A stretch of 64,000 nt of DNA from Plutella xylostella (Eukaryota > Arthropoda > Insecta > Lepidoptera > Plutellidae). The notes under the pieces were generated by a model that saw nothing but the letters and a program-made list of their open reading frames with translations, was not told where the DNA came from and searched no databases. The stretch spans positions 7,016,001 through 7,080,000 of the forward strand of contig NC_063993.1 of NCBI RefSeq assembly GCF_932276165.1. The letters run 5' to 3'. The first letter of the stretch is position 1. Every line of letters begins with the position of its first letter. The position numbers and the translations under genes were made by a program. Shown here in pieces: positions 54,906 through 64,000 of this stretch.

Positions 54906-56190
54906 CTAGCTCTTGCACGCGTGTTTCCCGTTCCACCATTGTCTGAAATTTTCATACACTGATATTGTTTCTAGTTTTGTATTATCGTTCATTAGTGCAC
55001 ACATTTTACACAGGTCCTCGTTGTACGACGTCAGCTTCAGTCGGTAGTGATTCTTCCACCGGAAGAAGTCTTCGTACAAGGTTTCATCAGACATTATTCC
55101 TCTAATAATCTTCACCAGATCCTTGACGGAGTAGTCCCCGGCGTTCAAGTAGGAGCCGGGAGGCAGGAACCTATAATAATCATGAAGAGTTTATAAGTAA
55201 GTATTAGACATAGGTAATTTATTAAATAAAATGACTTCATTTGTTTTGTCCTATCAATTACCTGGAATAATTAGCATCTCCATAAACTATTGGCACCACA
55301 TAATTATTAAACGCAGTTAACACTTTTTCTGTAACGTAATCCTTGTCGAATGAGTTTTCAAACGCCAAGTAAAAGAAATAATCACGTTCTAGCTTCTTAT
55401 AACAATCATCATCAAATCTTTCACACTTATTGTTTTTATCCTTGGAACAGGCCCCGTATATGTCCACAGTCATGTTAAATAGTTGTAGTTCTTGGTTAAG
55501 TTTTTCAACAAGTACTTCTCTTTTGTTCTTTGAGCGACAGTTCGAGACGAACCAAGCAGCAGCTTTGTGTTTGGATTTGAGTCTTTTTCTCACTCGATCT
55601 GGCAGGGGGTCGTAGGTGTCCCGCCAGGCCGTGGCCCCCGTCCCCCCCGTCCCCCCCGGCCCCCGTGGACCCACCGGCCGCCCCTCCGCGTCGTACACCG
55701 TCAGGTACCCCCACTTCACATCTGAGTCCAGCCGAAAAGTCCACGTCCAGTTGAAGTAATTATCAAACTGCTTTCTACAAATTGGATAATAATGCGCCGA
55801 CTCCATTGTAGCAAACACAAACTTCTGCTTCGGCGATCTAAACCGCGGCAGCCACCGATACGACTCTAGGTGTTTGCCGAACATCACTACAGCGTGAAAC
55901 TTGGTCGGATCTTCGAAATAATTCTGGTTTTGAGTCACATAGCAGTTGTTGAACTCACATTTGTTGTTGATAAACGCGTCGCGACCTTGTTCCAAGGCAT
56001 CCAGACCCGTCTCGTGCCACGAGTCCTCCCATCTCAGTATGTATTTCATACCCACCTGTGGGGCGTCAACTGGTTTGTTTCCTATACGAGTATCACTTAT
56101 TCCTATGAATAAAAACCACATATACAACACAATCACACACACTAATACATAGTTCAGGTACTTGTATCTAAAAACTAATGAGCACCACAT
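54906..56190 (-). CDS. Alpha-1,3-fucosyltransferase (GT10), two exons
   Basis: Type II Golgi membrane enzyme that transfers fucose from GDP-fucose to N-acetylglucosamine on glycans. Exon 1 is 56190-55262, intron 55261-55171 (91 bp, GT-AG: donor GTAATT, acceptor TTATTATAG), exon 2 55170-54906; the split codon is Arg310. The joined product is 397 aa. Residues about 13-30 form the single signal anchor. Acceptor-domain blocks include FVFATMESAHYYP (about 124-136) and FNWTWTFRLDSD. The family signature FYLAFENSFDKDYVTEKV is at about 272-290, followed by VVPIVYGDANYSRFLPPGSY across the splice. N-glycosylation sequons: Asn147, Asn239, Asn307. A Gly-rich insert (about 171-188) encoded by a G-run tract is unusual. 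Conserved C-terminal Cys residues are present. It most resembles the insect C-type fucosyltransferases. A CAG/GTAAGC on the minus strand near 56533 may end an upstream non-coding exon. Confidence 0.9.
55635..55664 (-). other. G-quadruplex motif in the fucosyltransferase coding strand
   Basis: The coding (minus) strand has four G-runs of 5, 7, 7 and 5 bases separated by 2-nt loops, meeting the usual G-quadruplex pattern with very short loops. It encodes part of the Gly-rich insert between DSDVKWGY and the WRDTYDPL block. Confidence 0.8.
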
Positions 56191-56589
56191 GTTGTTCTAC
56201 ATTTGCACGTTTTAAATGTAAATTTTAAACGTCGAATAAAACGTATGTTTTGTTTGAGCTAAAATATTGATAGCATCGACGCACGTATGTATGCCAGTAA
56301 GTGAGTGGAACTAATAAATTATCAGCAGAGTACAGGATGAGATATGGTATGATCGATAACGAATGATACTATATGGCTAAGGTAGACAAGACGAAGTCTT
56401 GATTGGAGACCATCACATCACAAACATGTAAACCTGTGGGACGCCCTTCAACCCGCTGGGTCAGCTGATAGCTGGTAGTGGTTGGATGAGGAAGCCCGAA
56501 GACGAAGATGAAGAAGACCAAGCTTACCTGAAACAATCAAAGATAAAATTAGTAAGTATCACAAATAAATAGTAGCATTTATTAATTAC
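56191..56589. other. Upstream region of the fucosyltransferase gene
   Basis: Expected 5' untranslated and promoter region. Candidate minus-strand splice sites: a donor near 56533 (CAG then GTAAGC) and acceptors near 56259 (ATTTTAG) or immediately before the ATG (ATGTAG). No clear TATA or initiator was fixed. Confidence 0.4.
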
Positions 56590-56790
56590 TGGCTGTTACC
56601 TCGAGCTTCGCTTCGCCTTAAAAAATCCCGTGGGAATTCCGGGATAAAAGGTAGCCTCTGTTATTTCTCAGCGTCTAGACCATGTGTATACCAAATTTCA
56701 TTCAAATCCGTTTAGTAGTTTTGGCGTGAAAGATTAACAGACAGACAGACAGACACAGTTACTTTCGCATTTATAATATTATATATACGA
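56590..56790 (-). repeat. Interspersed repeat, second copy (minus strand)
   Basis: On the minus strand it reads TATAAATGCGAAAGTAACTG, a GTCTGTCTGTCTG microsatellite, AAATTTGGTATACACATGG and GGAATTCCCACGGGA. Same block order as 50553-50765 in the opposite direction. Confidence 0.65.
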
Positions 56791-56949
56791 GTATTATATA
56801 GTTAGGATTAGGATTTATTATCAGTTATTTTACAATATTACCCAAGACTACTAACATAGTGCTGTTAAACTCCCAGTAACGTTTGAATGTGCCCTGCCTA
56901 ACACATAATTGCCAATCATTATGAATTTGATTCGCATGTTACATGTATA

Positions 56950-59166
56950 TACAGGGTGTCCCAAAAGTCAACGTCATCCCTTAAAGGGCTAATAGGTCAG
57001 CTCATGAGAGGCCAGAATATCACAATATGACCTTTGTAAAAACTCGATAATTTTCGAGATATTGACACTTTTATAAATTTGCTGAAAATCGACACCTTGG
57101 ATCAGTTTTTTGCGTGCCGCCGGTACAAAAATCCATATTGTTAGAATTTGTTTGGTGTTGCATCACCCTGTATAGCCCTGCTATTGATCGCAGTCAAAAT
57201 AAATATCGAGTAATGCTGTATGTTTAAAAAAAACACGGTTTTCAAAGTCATAAAAGGTAATCGTATTTTTTTATAAACAACTTTGACTCTACATACTGTA
57301 AAAAAAATATACCACGCAAACCTGGCACCTTATTTGAAAAGATTGCCCATTTAATGCAGTTTCCAAAATGGTATGAAACGTTGCTATTGTTTCAATTAAC
57401 AAAAAAGTTATTGCTATTTTAGTACAAAACGACCTTGATGTAAAATTGTTTGAAGGAAATTTATCTGACTGAATTTATTAAGGGTAAGTCATGTTAGAAT
57501 GAGTAAAAGCAAAATAGGTGGTGTGGCCGGGAGTGGGAAAAGAGACAACGTTGTCACAGTTAATAAAAAAAACGCATTTTGAGTATCTTTCTCGAAAAAA
57601 GTGGGCTATAGCAACTCCACATTCCCCATAAATGTAGCGCATGGTAACGTACATTCCTGAGTAGTGCTAATGTGTGATATTGTACAAGTAAAACGCTTAC
57701 ACATGTACATTGTACACCCACAGTATCCAAAAAAGGGACAGATCAGTTTGTCAGTAACATTACCTCTAATTACTTGTTATTTATTTTAAAGTTATTGTTA
57801 AACAAAACCAAACTCTCAAAATTATGATTATGACCATTAATGAGTATTATTTTTTGCTGATTATGTACTTAATATAATAAGGTGGTGTTATAATTTTGAG
57901 AAATAAAAATAAAAGTCAATAAATGTTTGTTTTTTTTAAATAAGGTGTAAAAAACGCAAAATATGTTTTATAAGAGTTTGGTAAGTTTTTAGGGTTCCGT
58001 AGCCAAAATGGCAAAAACGGAACCCTTATAGTTTCGTCATGTCCGTCTGTCCGTCTGTCCGTCTGTCCGTCTGTCACAGCCGATTTACTCGGAAACTATA
58101 AGTACTACAGTGATGAAATTTGATGGGAATATGTGTTGTATGAACCGCTACAAAAATATGACACTAAATAGTAAAAAAAAGAATTGGGGGTGGGGCCCCC
58201 CATACATGTAACTGAGGGATGAATTTTTTTTTTTCGATGTACATACCCGTGTGGGGTATCAATGGAAAGGTCTTTTAAAATGATATAAAGTTTTCTAAAA
58301 AACATTTTTCTTAAAGTGAACGGTTTTTGAGATATCAGCTCTCAAAGTCGTAAAAAGTATGTCCCCCCCCCTCTATTTTTATAACTACGGGGTATAAAAT
58401 TCTAAAAAAAATAGAGGTGATGCATGCTAATTAACTCTTTCAACGATTTTTGGTTTGATCAAAGTATCTCTTATAGTTTTTGAGATAGGTTGATTTAACT
58501 GTAATATTATATTTGCTGCTACGGAACCCTTTGTGCGCGAGCCCGACTCGCACTTGGCCGGTTTTTTTCATCTATGATGCCACGGCTGACCCCACCACCT
58601 ATTTTACTTTTACTCATTCCAACATGACTTACCCTTAATAAATTCAGTCAGATAAATTTCCTTCAAACAATTTTACATCGAGGTCGTTTTGTACTAAAAT
58701 AGCAATAACTTTTTTGTTAATTCAAACAATAGCAACGTTTCATACCATTTTGGAAACTGAATTAAATGGGCAATCTTTTCAAATTAGGTGCCAGGTTTGC
58801 GTGGTATATTTTTTTTACAGTATGTAGAGTCAAAGTTGTTTATAAAAAAATACGATTACCTTTTATGACTTTGAAAACCGTGTTTTTTTTAAACATACAG
58901 CATTACTCGATATTTTTTTTGACTGCGATCAATAGCAGGGCTATACAGGGTGATGCAACACCAAACAAATTCTAACAATATGGATTTTTGTACCGGCGGC
59001 ACGCAAAAAACTGATCCAAGGTGTCGATTTTCAGCAAATTTATAAAAGTGTCAATATCTCGAAAATTATCGAGTTTTTACTAAGGTCATATTGTGATATT
59101 CTGGCCTCTCATGAGCTGACCTATTAGCCCTTTAAGGGATGACGTTGATTTTTGGGACACCCTGTA
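56950..59166. mobile_element. Large foldback element, arms ~580 bp
   Basis: The left arm (56950-57528) is complementary to the right arm (58587-59166) with few differences. The outer ends are TACAGGGTGTCCCAAAAGTC and its complement. Each arm also contains an internal CACCCTGTA/TACAGGGTG end (57164-57172 and 58944-58952), so the outer ~223 bp of each arm looks like a complete smaller element. The centre (57529-58586) is not paired and carries another repeat. TA borders suggest a Tc1/mariner-type origin. No transposase is present. A further copy starts at 63940. Confidence 0.88.
57990..58568 (+). repeat. Common lepidopteran interspersed repeat inside the foldback
   Basis: Starts AGGGTTCCGTAGCC and near its end has the complement GCTACGGAACCC, followed by GAGCCCGACTCGCACTTGGC and a T run, a sequence I know from many lepidopteran genomes. 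A four-fold GTCCGTCT microsatellite lies at 58041-58072. Family name not assigned. Confidence 0.7.
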
Positions 59167-59391
59167 TACAATGTGTTTTTTTTCGAACCCGACAAACTTT
59201 AAGGGTGTATTCTACGAGTGAGTTTAAAGTTTTAGATACTTAGTTTACATAAAAAAAACATATCTCGAGATTGAAACACCCTACGGACATGAAATAAAAT
59301 GATTTGATACGCAAAAAGGCATCTCTATCAAATTAAAATAATCACAACTGCTAAAAAGTTACATAAAATAAGTTAAAAGCACCTATATATA

Positions 59392-60468
59392 TACAGGGTT
59401 ATTGGTAAGTAGACCGGATCCTTTCAGGAGGTGATAGAGGAAGGCATTTCCAGTCGATTGAACCCAATAATGCATTATCCTAAACTTAACAATTTCTAAG
59501 ATATTTAATATTTAACGTTTTTTTAATTTTTTGCCAAAATTTTATGCTTAAAACCGAAAATAAAAAAAAGTAGCCACATTTCAATATTTTTTTTGGTTGT
59601 TTTGCATAAGTAACACCTTAATAAACTAATTAAAATAATCAAATGTGCATCATTCGACTTCAATTAGACATAATACCTCAAAATAGTTAAACATTTTGAA
59701 AAAATATTCAAAACGCAAAAACAAATAAATTAAATTAAAAAAGATTTTCATATGACATTTTTTTGTGCACTTCAGCTTAAAAACATGGTCAACTAATAAG
59801 CTTTCAAACAAAATGATTCAATACCAAATCGATTAAGGTATCACCAAGATATGGCCAAAACAACCAGAGAAAGCGGATAAAACTGAGCAGGGGTTTCCAT
59901 ACTAAAGTTAACAGGACTGAAAACAATCACACTTTTTACCTTTAAATTGGGCTAACTTTGTTAGTTTTCCTGTTGAATTTTGTCCGTCTGTGCTGGTTGT
60001 TTTGGCCATATCTTGGTGATACCTTAATCGATTTGGTATTGAATTATCTTGTTTGAAAACTTATTAGTTGACCATGTTTTTAAGCTGAAGTGCACAAAAA
60101 AATGTCATATAAAAATCTTTTTTAATTTAATTTATTTGTTTTTGCGTTTTGAATATTTTTTCAAAATGTTAAACCATTTTGAGGTATTATGTCTAATTTA
60201 AGTCGAATAGTGCACATTTGATTATTTTAATTAGTTTATTAAGGTGTTACTTATGCAAAACAACCAAAAAAAATATTGAAATGTGGCTACTTTTTTTTAT
60301 TTTCGGTTTTAAGCATAAAATTTTGGCAAAAAATTAAAAAAACGTTAAATATTAAATATCTTAGAAATTGTTAAGTTTAGGATAATGCATTATTGGGTTC
60401 AATCGACTGGAAATGCCTTCCTCTATCACCTCCTGAAAGGATCCGGTCTACTTACCAATAACCCTGTA
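59392..60468. mobile_element. Second foldback element, arms ~480 bp
   Basis: The left arm (59392-59877) pairs with the right arm (59993-60468) almost throughout; only scattered differences are seen. The ends are TACAGGGTTATTGGTAAG and its complement. The loop is about 115 bp. TA borders. It is a different family from 56950-59166 but shares the TACAGGG start. No coding frame. Confidence 0.92.
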
Positions 60469-60659
60469 TATGAATTATTAATTATTTATTTATAAATTAA
60501 GGTTATGATATAAATTAACATTTAACTTATGAAGCCTAACCTAATTGTAAATAAAATATATATATATACATAAATAAATAGGTTTTTATCTTTATCAAGT
60601 TATACTACACTACCACTAAAATATGTTCACATTCACACCCTGTAGATCTAACACACAAA
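60469..60659. other. Short AT-rich spacer
   Basis: Contains a (TA)n run near 60560. Nothing else recognised. Confidence 0.4.
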
Positions 60660-63140
60660 TATTTTTTATTTTTTATTTTATTTTATTTTTTTAGGAAAAC
60701 TTAACTAACTAATAATCTAAAAATAAACTAAAGATAACATAGGTCTAACAAGTTTCCACCTTTAGGTAAAACATTATTAACGTATTTAACGTACGTAACG
60801 GGTATTTAACAAATTAGTTATAGAATACTTTAGAATACTTATTTTAAAAATGGTTATAATTGAGAGACTTTAAACTAAAACTTAAACTAATACACGGGTT
60901 TGAGAAACAAAATAGCCACGAGCCAACCGGTTGCATATTGAAGGTAAACTGTTGGTGAAAATGTCTATTTCGTTATAATCACACAACATATCATTAACTA
61001 CCTGTGGTACACGCCAGAAAAAGGAATTTTGCCTATAATTACTTGCAACAAGGGGTACATAGAACAAAGACGGATTACGCAAAAACTTAGTTGGAGCATA
61101 TAGTGTTATCAGACTCAGCAACGCAGGACAATCCACTATACCTCGAAGAATTTTTACGAAATATATTATATCTGCTATTTGACGACGGTTAGAAAGAGGC
61201 AGCAGGTGATGACGGTTGCAACGTTCATCATAGCTGGCATCTGTTATGCCGGTCCTGTAAGATAGATAGCGTAAAAATCTTCTTTGAATTTGTTCTATCC
61301 TGGCTACATATTCTTTGTATCTAGGATTCCATACTTGTGAGGCATATTCGAGTATGCTTCGTACATAGGCACAATAAATTATTTTTATTGTTTTGATCTG
61401 CGTGAAATTCTTTGATACTCTTATTAGGAATCCCATTGCTTTGTTAGCTTTTTTAATAAGTTGTTCGATATGCTGATCGAATAGGAGCTTCTCGTCGTGA
61501 ACAACCCCAAGGTCTCTGATCTGATTAACCCTAGTTATTTTATTTTCCTTTAGTAAGTAGTGGAATTGAAGAGGTTGGGGTTTGCGTGTAAATGAGATTA
61601 GAAAGCACTTGGAAACATTAAGATCTAATTTGTTTGCAACACAGTAGCTATCTAATCTACGCAGGTCAGATTGAAGGTCGATTTGATCGTCTTGATCGTA
61701 CACTCTCTTTGCAATCTTCATATCATCAGCAAAAAGGAATATTTGTGAGTGATGAAAGCAACTACTTATATCGTTGATGAAGATTACAAACAGGAGAGGA
61801 CCAAGAAGAGACCCTTGGGGAACTCCAGAGGGAATTTGAGTGAAAGGAGACTTAAAACCATTAATGACTACCGCCTGAGAACGTCGGTTGACATAGGAGG
61901 TTAACCATCGAAATAAGTCACCGTGAATTCCCATCTTCAACAACTTATTAAGAAGTATTGAGTGGTCAATTCTGTCGAAGGCCTTACTGTAATCTGTGTA
62001 AATACAATCAACTTGACCACCCCCATCCATGTTACTTGTTAAAAAATCATTAAACAACAGCAAATTAGAGACCGTAGATCTACCCCTTAAGAAACCATGT
62101 TGGTAAGAAGAAAACGATGATTGCAGTGAAGAATATAACTGGTCATACACAATTTTTTCAAACACTTTTGCAATTACACATAATTTGGAGATAGGCCTGT
62201 AATGCTCAACTTTGGACTTATTCCCTTTCTTGTGAATAGGGGTAATAAATGCTGTTTTCCACAATGTAGGTACTAATCCTTCAGTGAGAGACCGTCTGAA
62301 AAGTAAAGATAAGGGTAGTACTAGGCTTTTTGCACAGTTGGTAATAAAAGAAGGAGGGATATCATCAGGCCCAGCCGAAATAGATATGTCAAGATTCTTT
62401 AAGAGTTTCAGAAGTTTCTCATCAGAAACTTCGATACAATGAAGGTTTTGCAAGGAGTCGTGTGTTATGACTTCATGATCTAATTCAAGTGAGGTGCTAA
62501 CAGTAGGAGAAATAAAGGTGGAGTGAAAGTATTCGGAGAATAGGTCACATATTTTTTCAGTGGAATCTACCGTAACCCCATTATATGACATAATGGATGG
62601 AAAAGAAGACCCTTTATTTTTGGATTTCACATAGGACCAGAATGCTTTGGGATTAATAGTAATTGACTCCTCTGCTTTTGATACAAAGGCACTATAGCAC
62701 TGACCTTCCAACTCAATTGCGCGATTCTTTAACAGAGTGTACGTATATAGATCAGATAAATTATTGTAAACGCGAAATTTTCTGAAGAACTTAGTTTTTT
62801 CTTTTAAAAGCTTTATTAAGGCTTTAGAATACCAGGGCGGAAATTTTGACGGGGAGATCGACTTTGAGGGAACGAATGATGACCTCAGTTTGTAAATAGT
62901 ATTATAGAAGAAAATTACTGCTTCTTCTAGGGATCTAGAAGTAATCTCAGCATACCAATCGATTTTATTTAATTCAGATCCAATAGAATCCCAGTCAGCA
63001 CTGTTATAGAAGAATTTGGTTCTAGGTTTTACTTTCGCCGATTTACTGTTATTGTTTACGCTTATCGCTATACCTACACCCAGTGTACCGTAATTAATAC
63101 CTGTTTTTTTACAAGAAGCGGTGAAATTGTTGTGAAGCAT
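60660..63140 (-). mobile_element. Third LINE, 5'-truncated
   Basis: Minus-strand element: one ORF (60882-63140), then a 3' untranslated region ending in an A-rich tail of AATAAA units (seen on the plus strand as a T-rich run at about 60660-60700). The endonuclease is absent, so the 5' part was lost on insertion, which is common for LINEs. Confidence 0.8.
60882..63140 (-). CDS. LINE reverse transcriptase lacking the endonuclease
   Basis: 752-aa reverse transcriptase frame. The start lies just downstream of where the endonuclease domain would end; the ATG may be fortuitous. Motifs: SAGPDDIPP, HYRPISKLCVIAKVFE, QHGFLRGRSTVSNL, IYTDYSKAFDRIDH, SGVPQGSLLGPLLF, catalytic FADD at 470-473, and LDLNVSKC. 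The C-terminal ~170 residues, with QVWNPRYKEYVARIEQIQRR, are the typical region after RT in Jockey-group LINEs. The frame is intact despite truncation, which implies a recent insertion. It cannot nick targets itself. Confidence 0.88.
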   Translation of the reverse strand: MLHNNFTASCKKTGINYGTLGVGIAISVNNNSKSAKVKPRTKFFYNSADWDSIGSELNKIDWYAEITSRSLEEAVIFFYNTIYKLRSSFVPSKSISPSKFPPWYSKALIKLLKEKTKFFRKFRVYNNLSDLYTYTLLKNRAIELEGQCYSAFVSKAEESITINPKAFWSYVKSKNKGSSFPSIMSYNGVTVDSTEKICDLFSEYFHSTFISPTVSTSLELDHEVITHDSLQNLHCIEVSDEKLLKLLKNLDISISAGPDDIPPSFITNCAKSLVLPLSLLFRRSLTEGLVPTLWKTAFITPIHKKGNKSKVEHYRPISKLCVIAKVFEKIVYDQLYSSLQSSFSSYQHGFLRGRSTVSNLLLFNDFLTSNMDGGGQVDCIYTDYSKAFDRIDHSILLNKLLKMGIHGDLFRWLTSYVNRRSQAVVINGFKSPFTQIPSGVPQGSLLGPLLFVIFINDISSCFHHSQIFLFADDMKIAKRVYDQDDQIDLQSDLRRLDSYCVANKLDLNVSKCFLISFTRKPQPLQFHYLLKENKITRVNQIRDLGVVHDEKLLFDQHIEQLIKKANKAMGFLIRVSKNFTQIKTIKIIYCAYVRSILEYASQVWNPRYKEYVARIEQIQRRFLRYLSYRTGITDASYDERCNRHHLLPLSNRRQIADIIYFVKILRGIVDCPALLSLITLYAPTKFLRNPSLFYVPLVASNYRQNSFFWRVPQVVNDMLCDYNEIDIFTNSLPSICNRLARGYFVSQTRVLV

Positions 63141-63327
63141 TATTTTATTTGTTTGTTCATGTTAAAATTTTATTACATTATCAACTCAAGAATGTCTTCT
63201 AATAATACCCTACTATGTTTTTGGACCTAATTTATAAGTAAGTAACACCAATGTAATCTGATGTGCAGATAAACTTTTACTAGGTTTAAGTCACATAATT
63301 TAATAGAACAATAATGTAAACTATTAA
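63141..63327. other. Short spacer
   Basis: AT-rich, nothing recognised. Confidence 0.4.
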
Positions 63328-63336
63328 ATGAATAAA

Positions 63337-63623
63337 GCGTCTGTAGTCGAGCGGGCCTCAGTGATCGTAACTGATCGCTGAGGTAAAGCAACAACTGACA
63401 CGGTCAGCCATTGGATGGGTGACCAATTTCAAGTGCTGCTTCGCAGCAGTCGTTAAGCCTAGTCAGAGGCCTTCGGGCGGCTTGCTTCAGCACAAGCTGG
63501 CTTGTGTTGGGGTCCACCAACCCGCACTTGGCCAGCGTGGTGGACTAGGCCTAAACCCTTCCTTCATTGGAAGGAGACCCGTGCCCCAGCAGTGGGGACG
63601 TAATGGGTCGTGATGATGATTAT
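63337..63623 (+). mobile_element. SINE with 5S-rRNA-derived head
   Basis: The head at about 63350-63422 aligns with 5S rRNA: TGATCGCTGAGGTAAAGCAA resembles the internal A-box region and TTGGATGGGTGACC matches the C-box region of 5S genes, the internal RNA polymerase III promoter. The body has GCCTAGTCAGAGGCCTTCGG and GTTGGGGTCCACCAACCC blocks, then GCCCCAGCAGTGGGGACG, and a GATGATGAT tail. A 9-bp duplication ATGAATAAA flanks it (63328-63336 and 63624-63632). It is not a functional 5S gene, because only part of the 5S sequence is present. Confidence 0.85.
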
Positions 63624-63671
63624 ATGAATAAAATAAATAAATAAAATAAATGTATATATTAGATATTAGGT

Positions 63672-63869
63672 ATGGACATGATACAGAAGCGGGTGTTTAG
63701 GGTTTCTTTGCCTAGTATAAACACAGTGTTTGCCAAACGTTTTCCGCCTTTTGTAACAGCGCATATCTATAACGAAATTACCAAACTGTGTGATATAAAG
63801 GATCAATCCACGAGGGAAGCCAAATTGGTAGCCCTCCGCTCGCTGGTTGACCGAATTATCGTACTCTGA
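63672..63869 (+). pseudogene. Small ORF, possible LINE ORF2 C-terminal remnant
   Basis: 65 codons beginning MDMIQKRVFRVSLPSINTVF and ending REAKLVALRSLVDRIIVL before a stop. The composition is protein-like (Phe/Ile/Lys/Arg balanced), and the pattern resembles the end of some CR1/L2-group LINE ORF2 proteins that I have seen. No catalytic motif is present, so the call is tentative. Confidence 0.35.
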
Positions 63870-63939
63870 TGCAGAGAATGTGCGTTAATTATGGATATAC
63901 TCGTACTTATTTATTTTTTATAATCGTATCTACACATTA

Positions 63940-64000
63940 TACAGGGTGTCCCAAAAGTCAACGTCACCCCTTAAAGGGCTGATAGGTTAGCCCATGAGAG
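63940..64000 (+). mobile_element. Start of another copy of the TACAGGGTGTCCC foldback family
   Basis: The 61 bases to the window end match the outer end of 56950-59166 with a few substitutions. The rest lies outside the window. Confidence 0.85.

Noticed and set aside
58041..58072. Four GTCCGTCT repeats considered as a regulatory array
   Set aside because: A microsatellite typical of this interspersed repeat family; no spacing or flanking conservation suggests binding sites.
1..64000. CRISPR arrays, bacterial operons or horizontally acquired bacterial genes
   Set aside because: No regularly spaced direct repeats of CRISPR type and no prokaryotic-looking gene; the tandem array at 6444-6915 has no variable spacers.

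Overview
This is a eukaryotic, intron-bearing, AT-rich and repeat-dense window, most likely from a lepidopteran insect (moth or butterfly). Support: short GTAGGTACCTAC-type words scattered through the spacers, several interspersed repeat families I recognise from lepidopteran genomes, three LINEs, a gag-pol LTR element of insect Ty3/gypsy type, and an insect-like Golgi fucosyltransferase. There is no bacterial gene organisation, operon or CRISPR array.

Layout. 221-7707: a complete, very young Ty3/gypsy retrotransposon with identical LTRs, intact gag and pol in one frame separated by a single UGA-CUA stop, and a nine-unit tandem array behind pol. 7708-21170: gene-less DNA with a 1.7 kb DNA transposon (9738-11447) whose interior carries about ten copies of a GGTAACGCAGT motif, a 67-bp tandem duplication, a perfect 26-bp hairpin, a foldback MITE and LINE 3' remnants. 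About 21172-25420: an intact two-ORF LINE on the minus strand. 25421-43570: gene-less, with several inverted-repeat elements and a 53-bp near-perfect palindrome. About 44036-48670: a second LINE, with ORF1 cut in its zinc finger and ORF2 intact. 48671-54900: a dense cluster of MITEs and SINEs, including a tRNA-derived SINE with perfect 13-bp target duplications and SINEs with a 5S-rRNA-derived head. 54906-56190: the only convincing host gene, a two-exon alpha-1,3-fucosyltransferase (minus strand), with a G-quadruplex-type run in its coding strand. 56950-60468: two large foldback elements with arms of about 580 and 480 bp. About 60660-63140: a 5'-truncated LINE (minus strand). 63337-64000: a 5S-headed SINE, a small ORF and the cut start of another copy of the first foldback family.

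How it works together. Most of the window is mobile DNA rather than a pathway. The LTR element and the minus-strand LINE carry every expected enzymatic motif and could still be mobile; the SINEs and MITEs depend on enzymes supplied elsewhere. The fucosyltransferase acts alone in Golgi glycan assembly. The most unusual signals are the gag-UGA-CUA-pol arrangement, the array behind pol that shares an 11-mer with the LTR leader, the motif-studded transposon at 9738-11447, and the paired foldbacks that would give long double-stranded RNA if transcribed.
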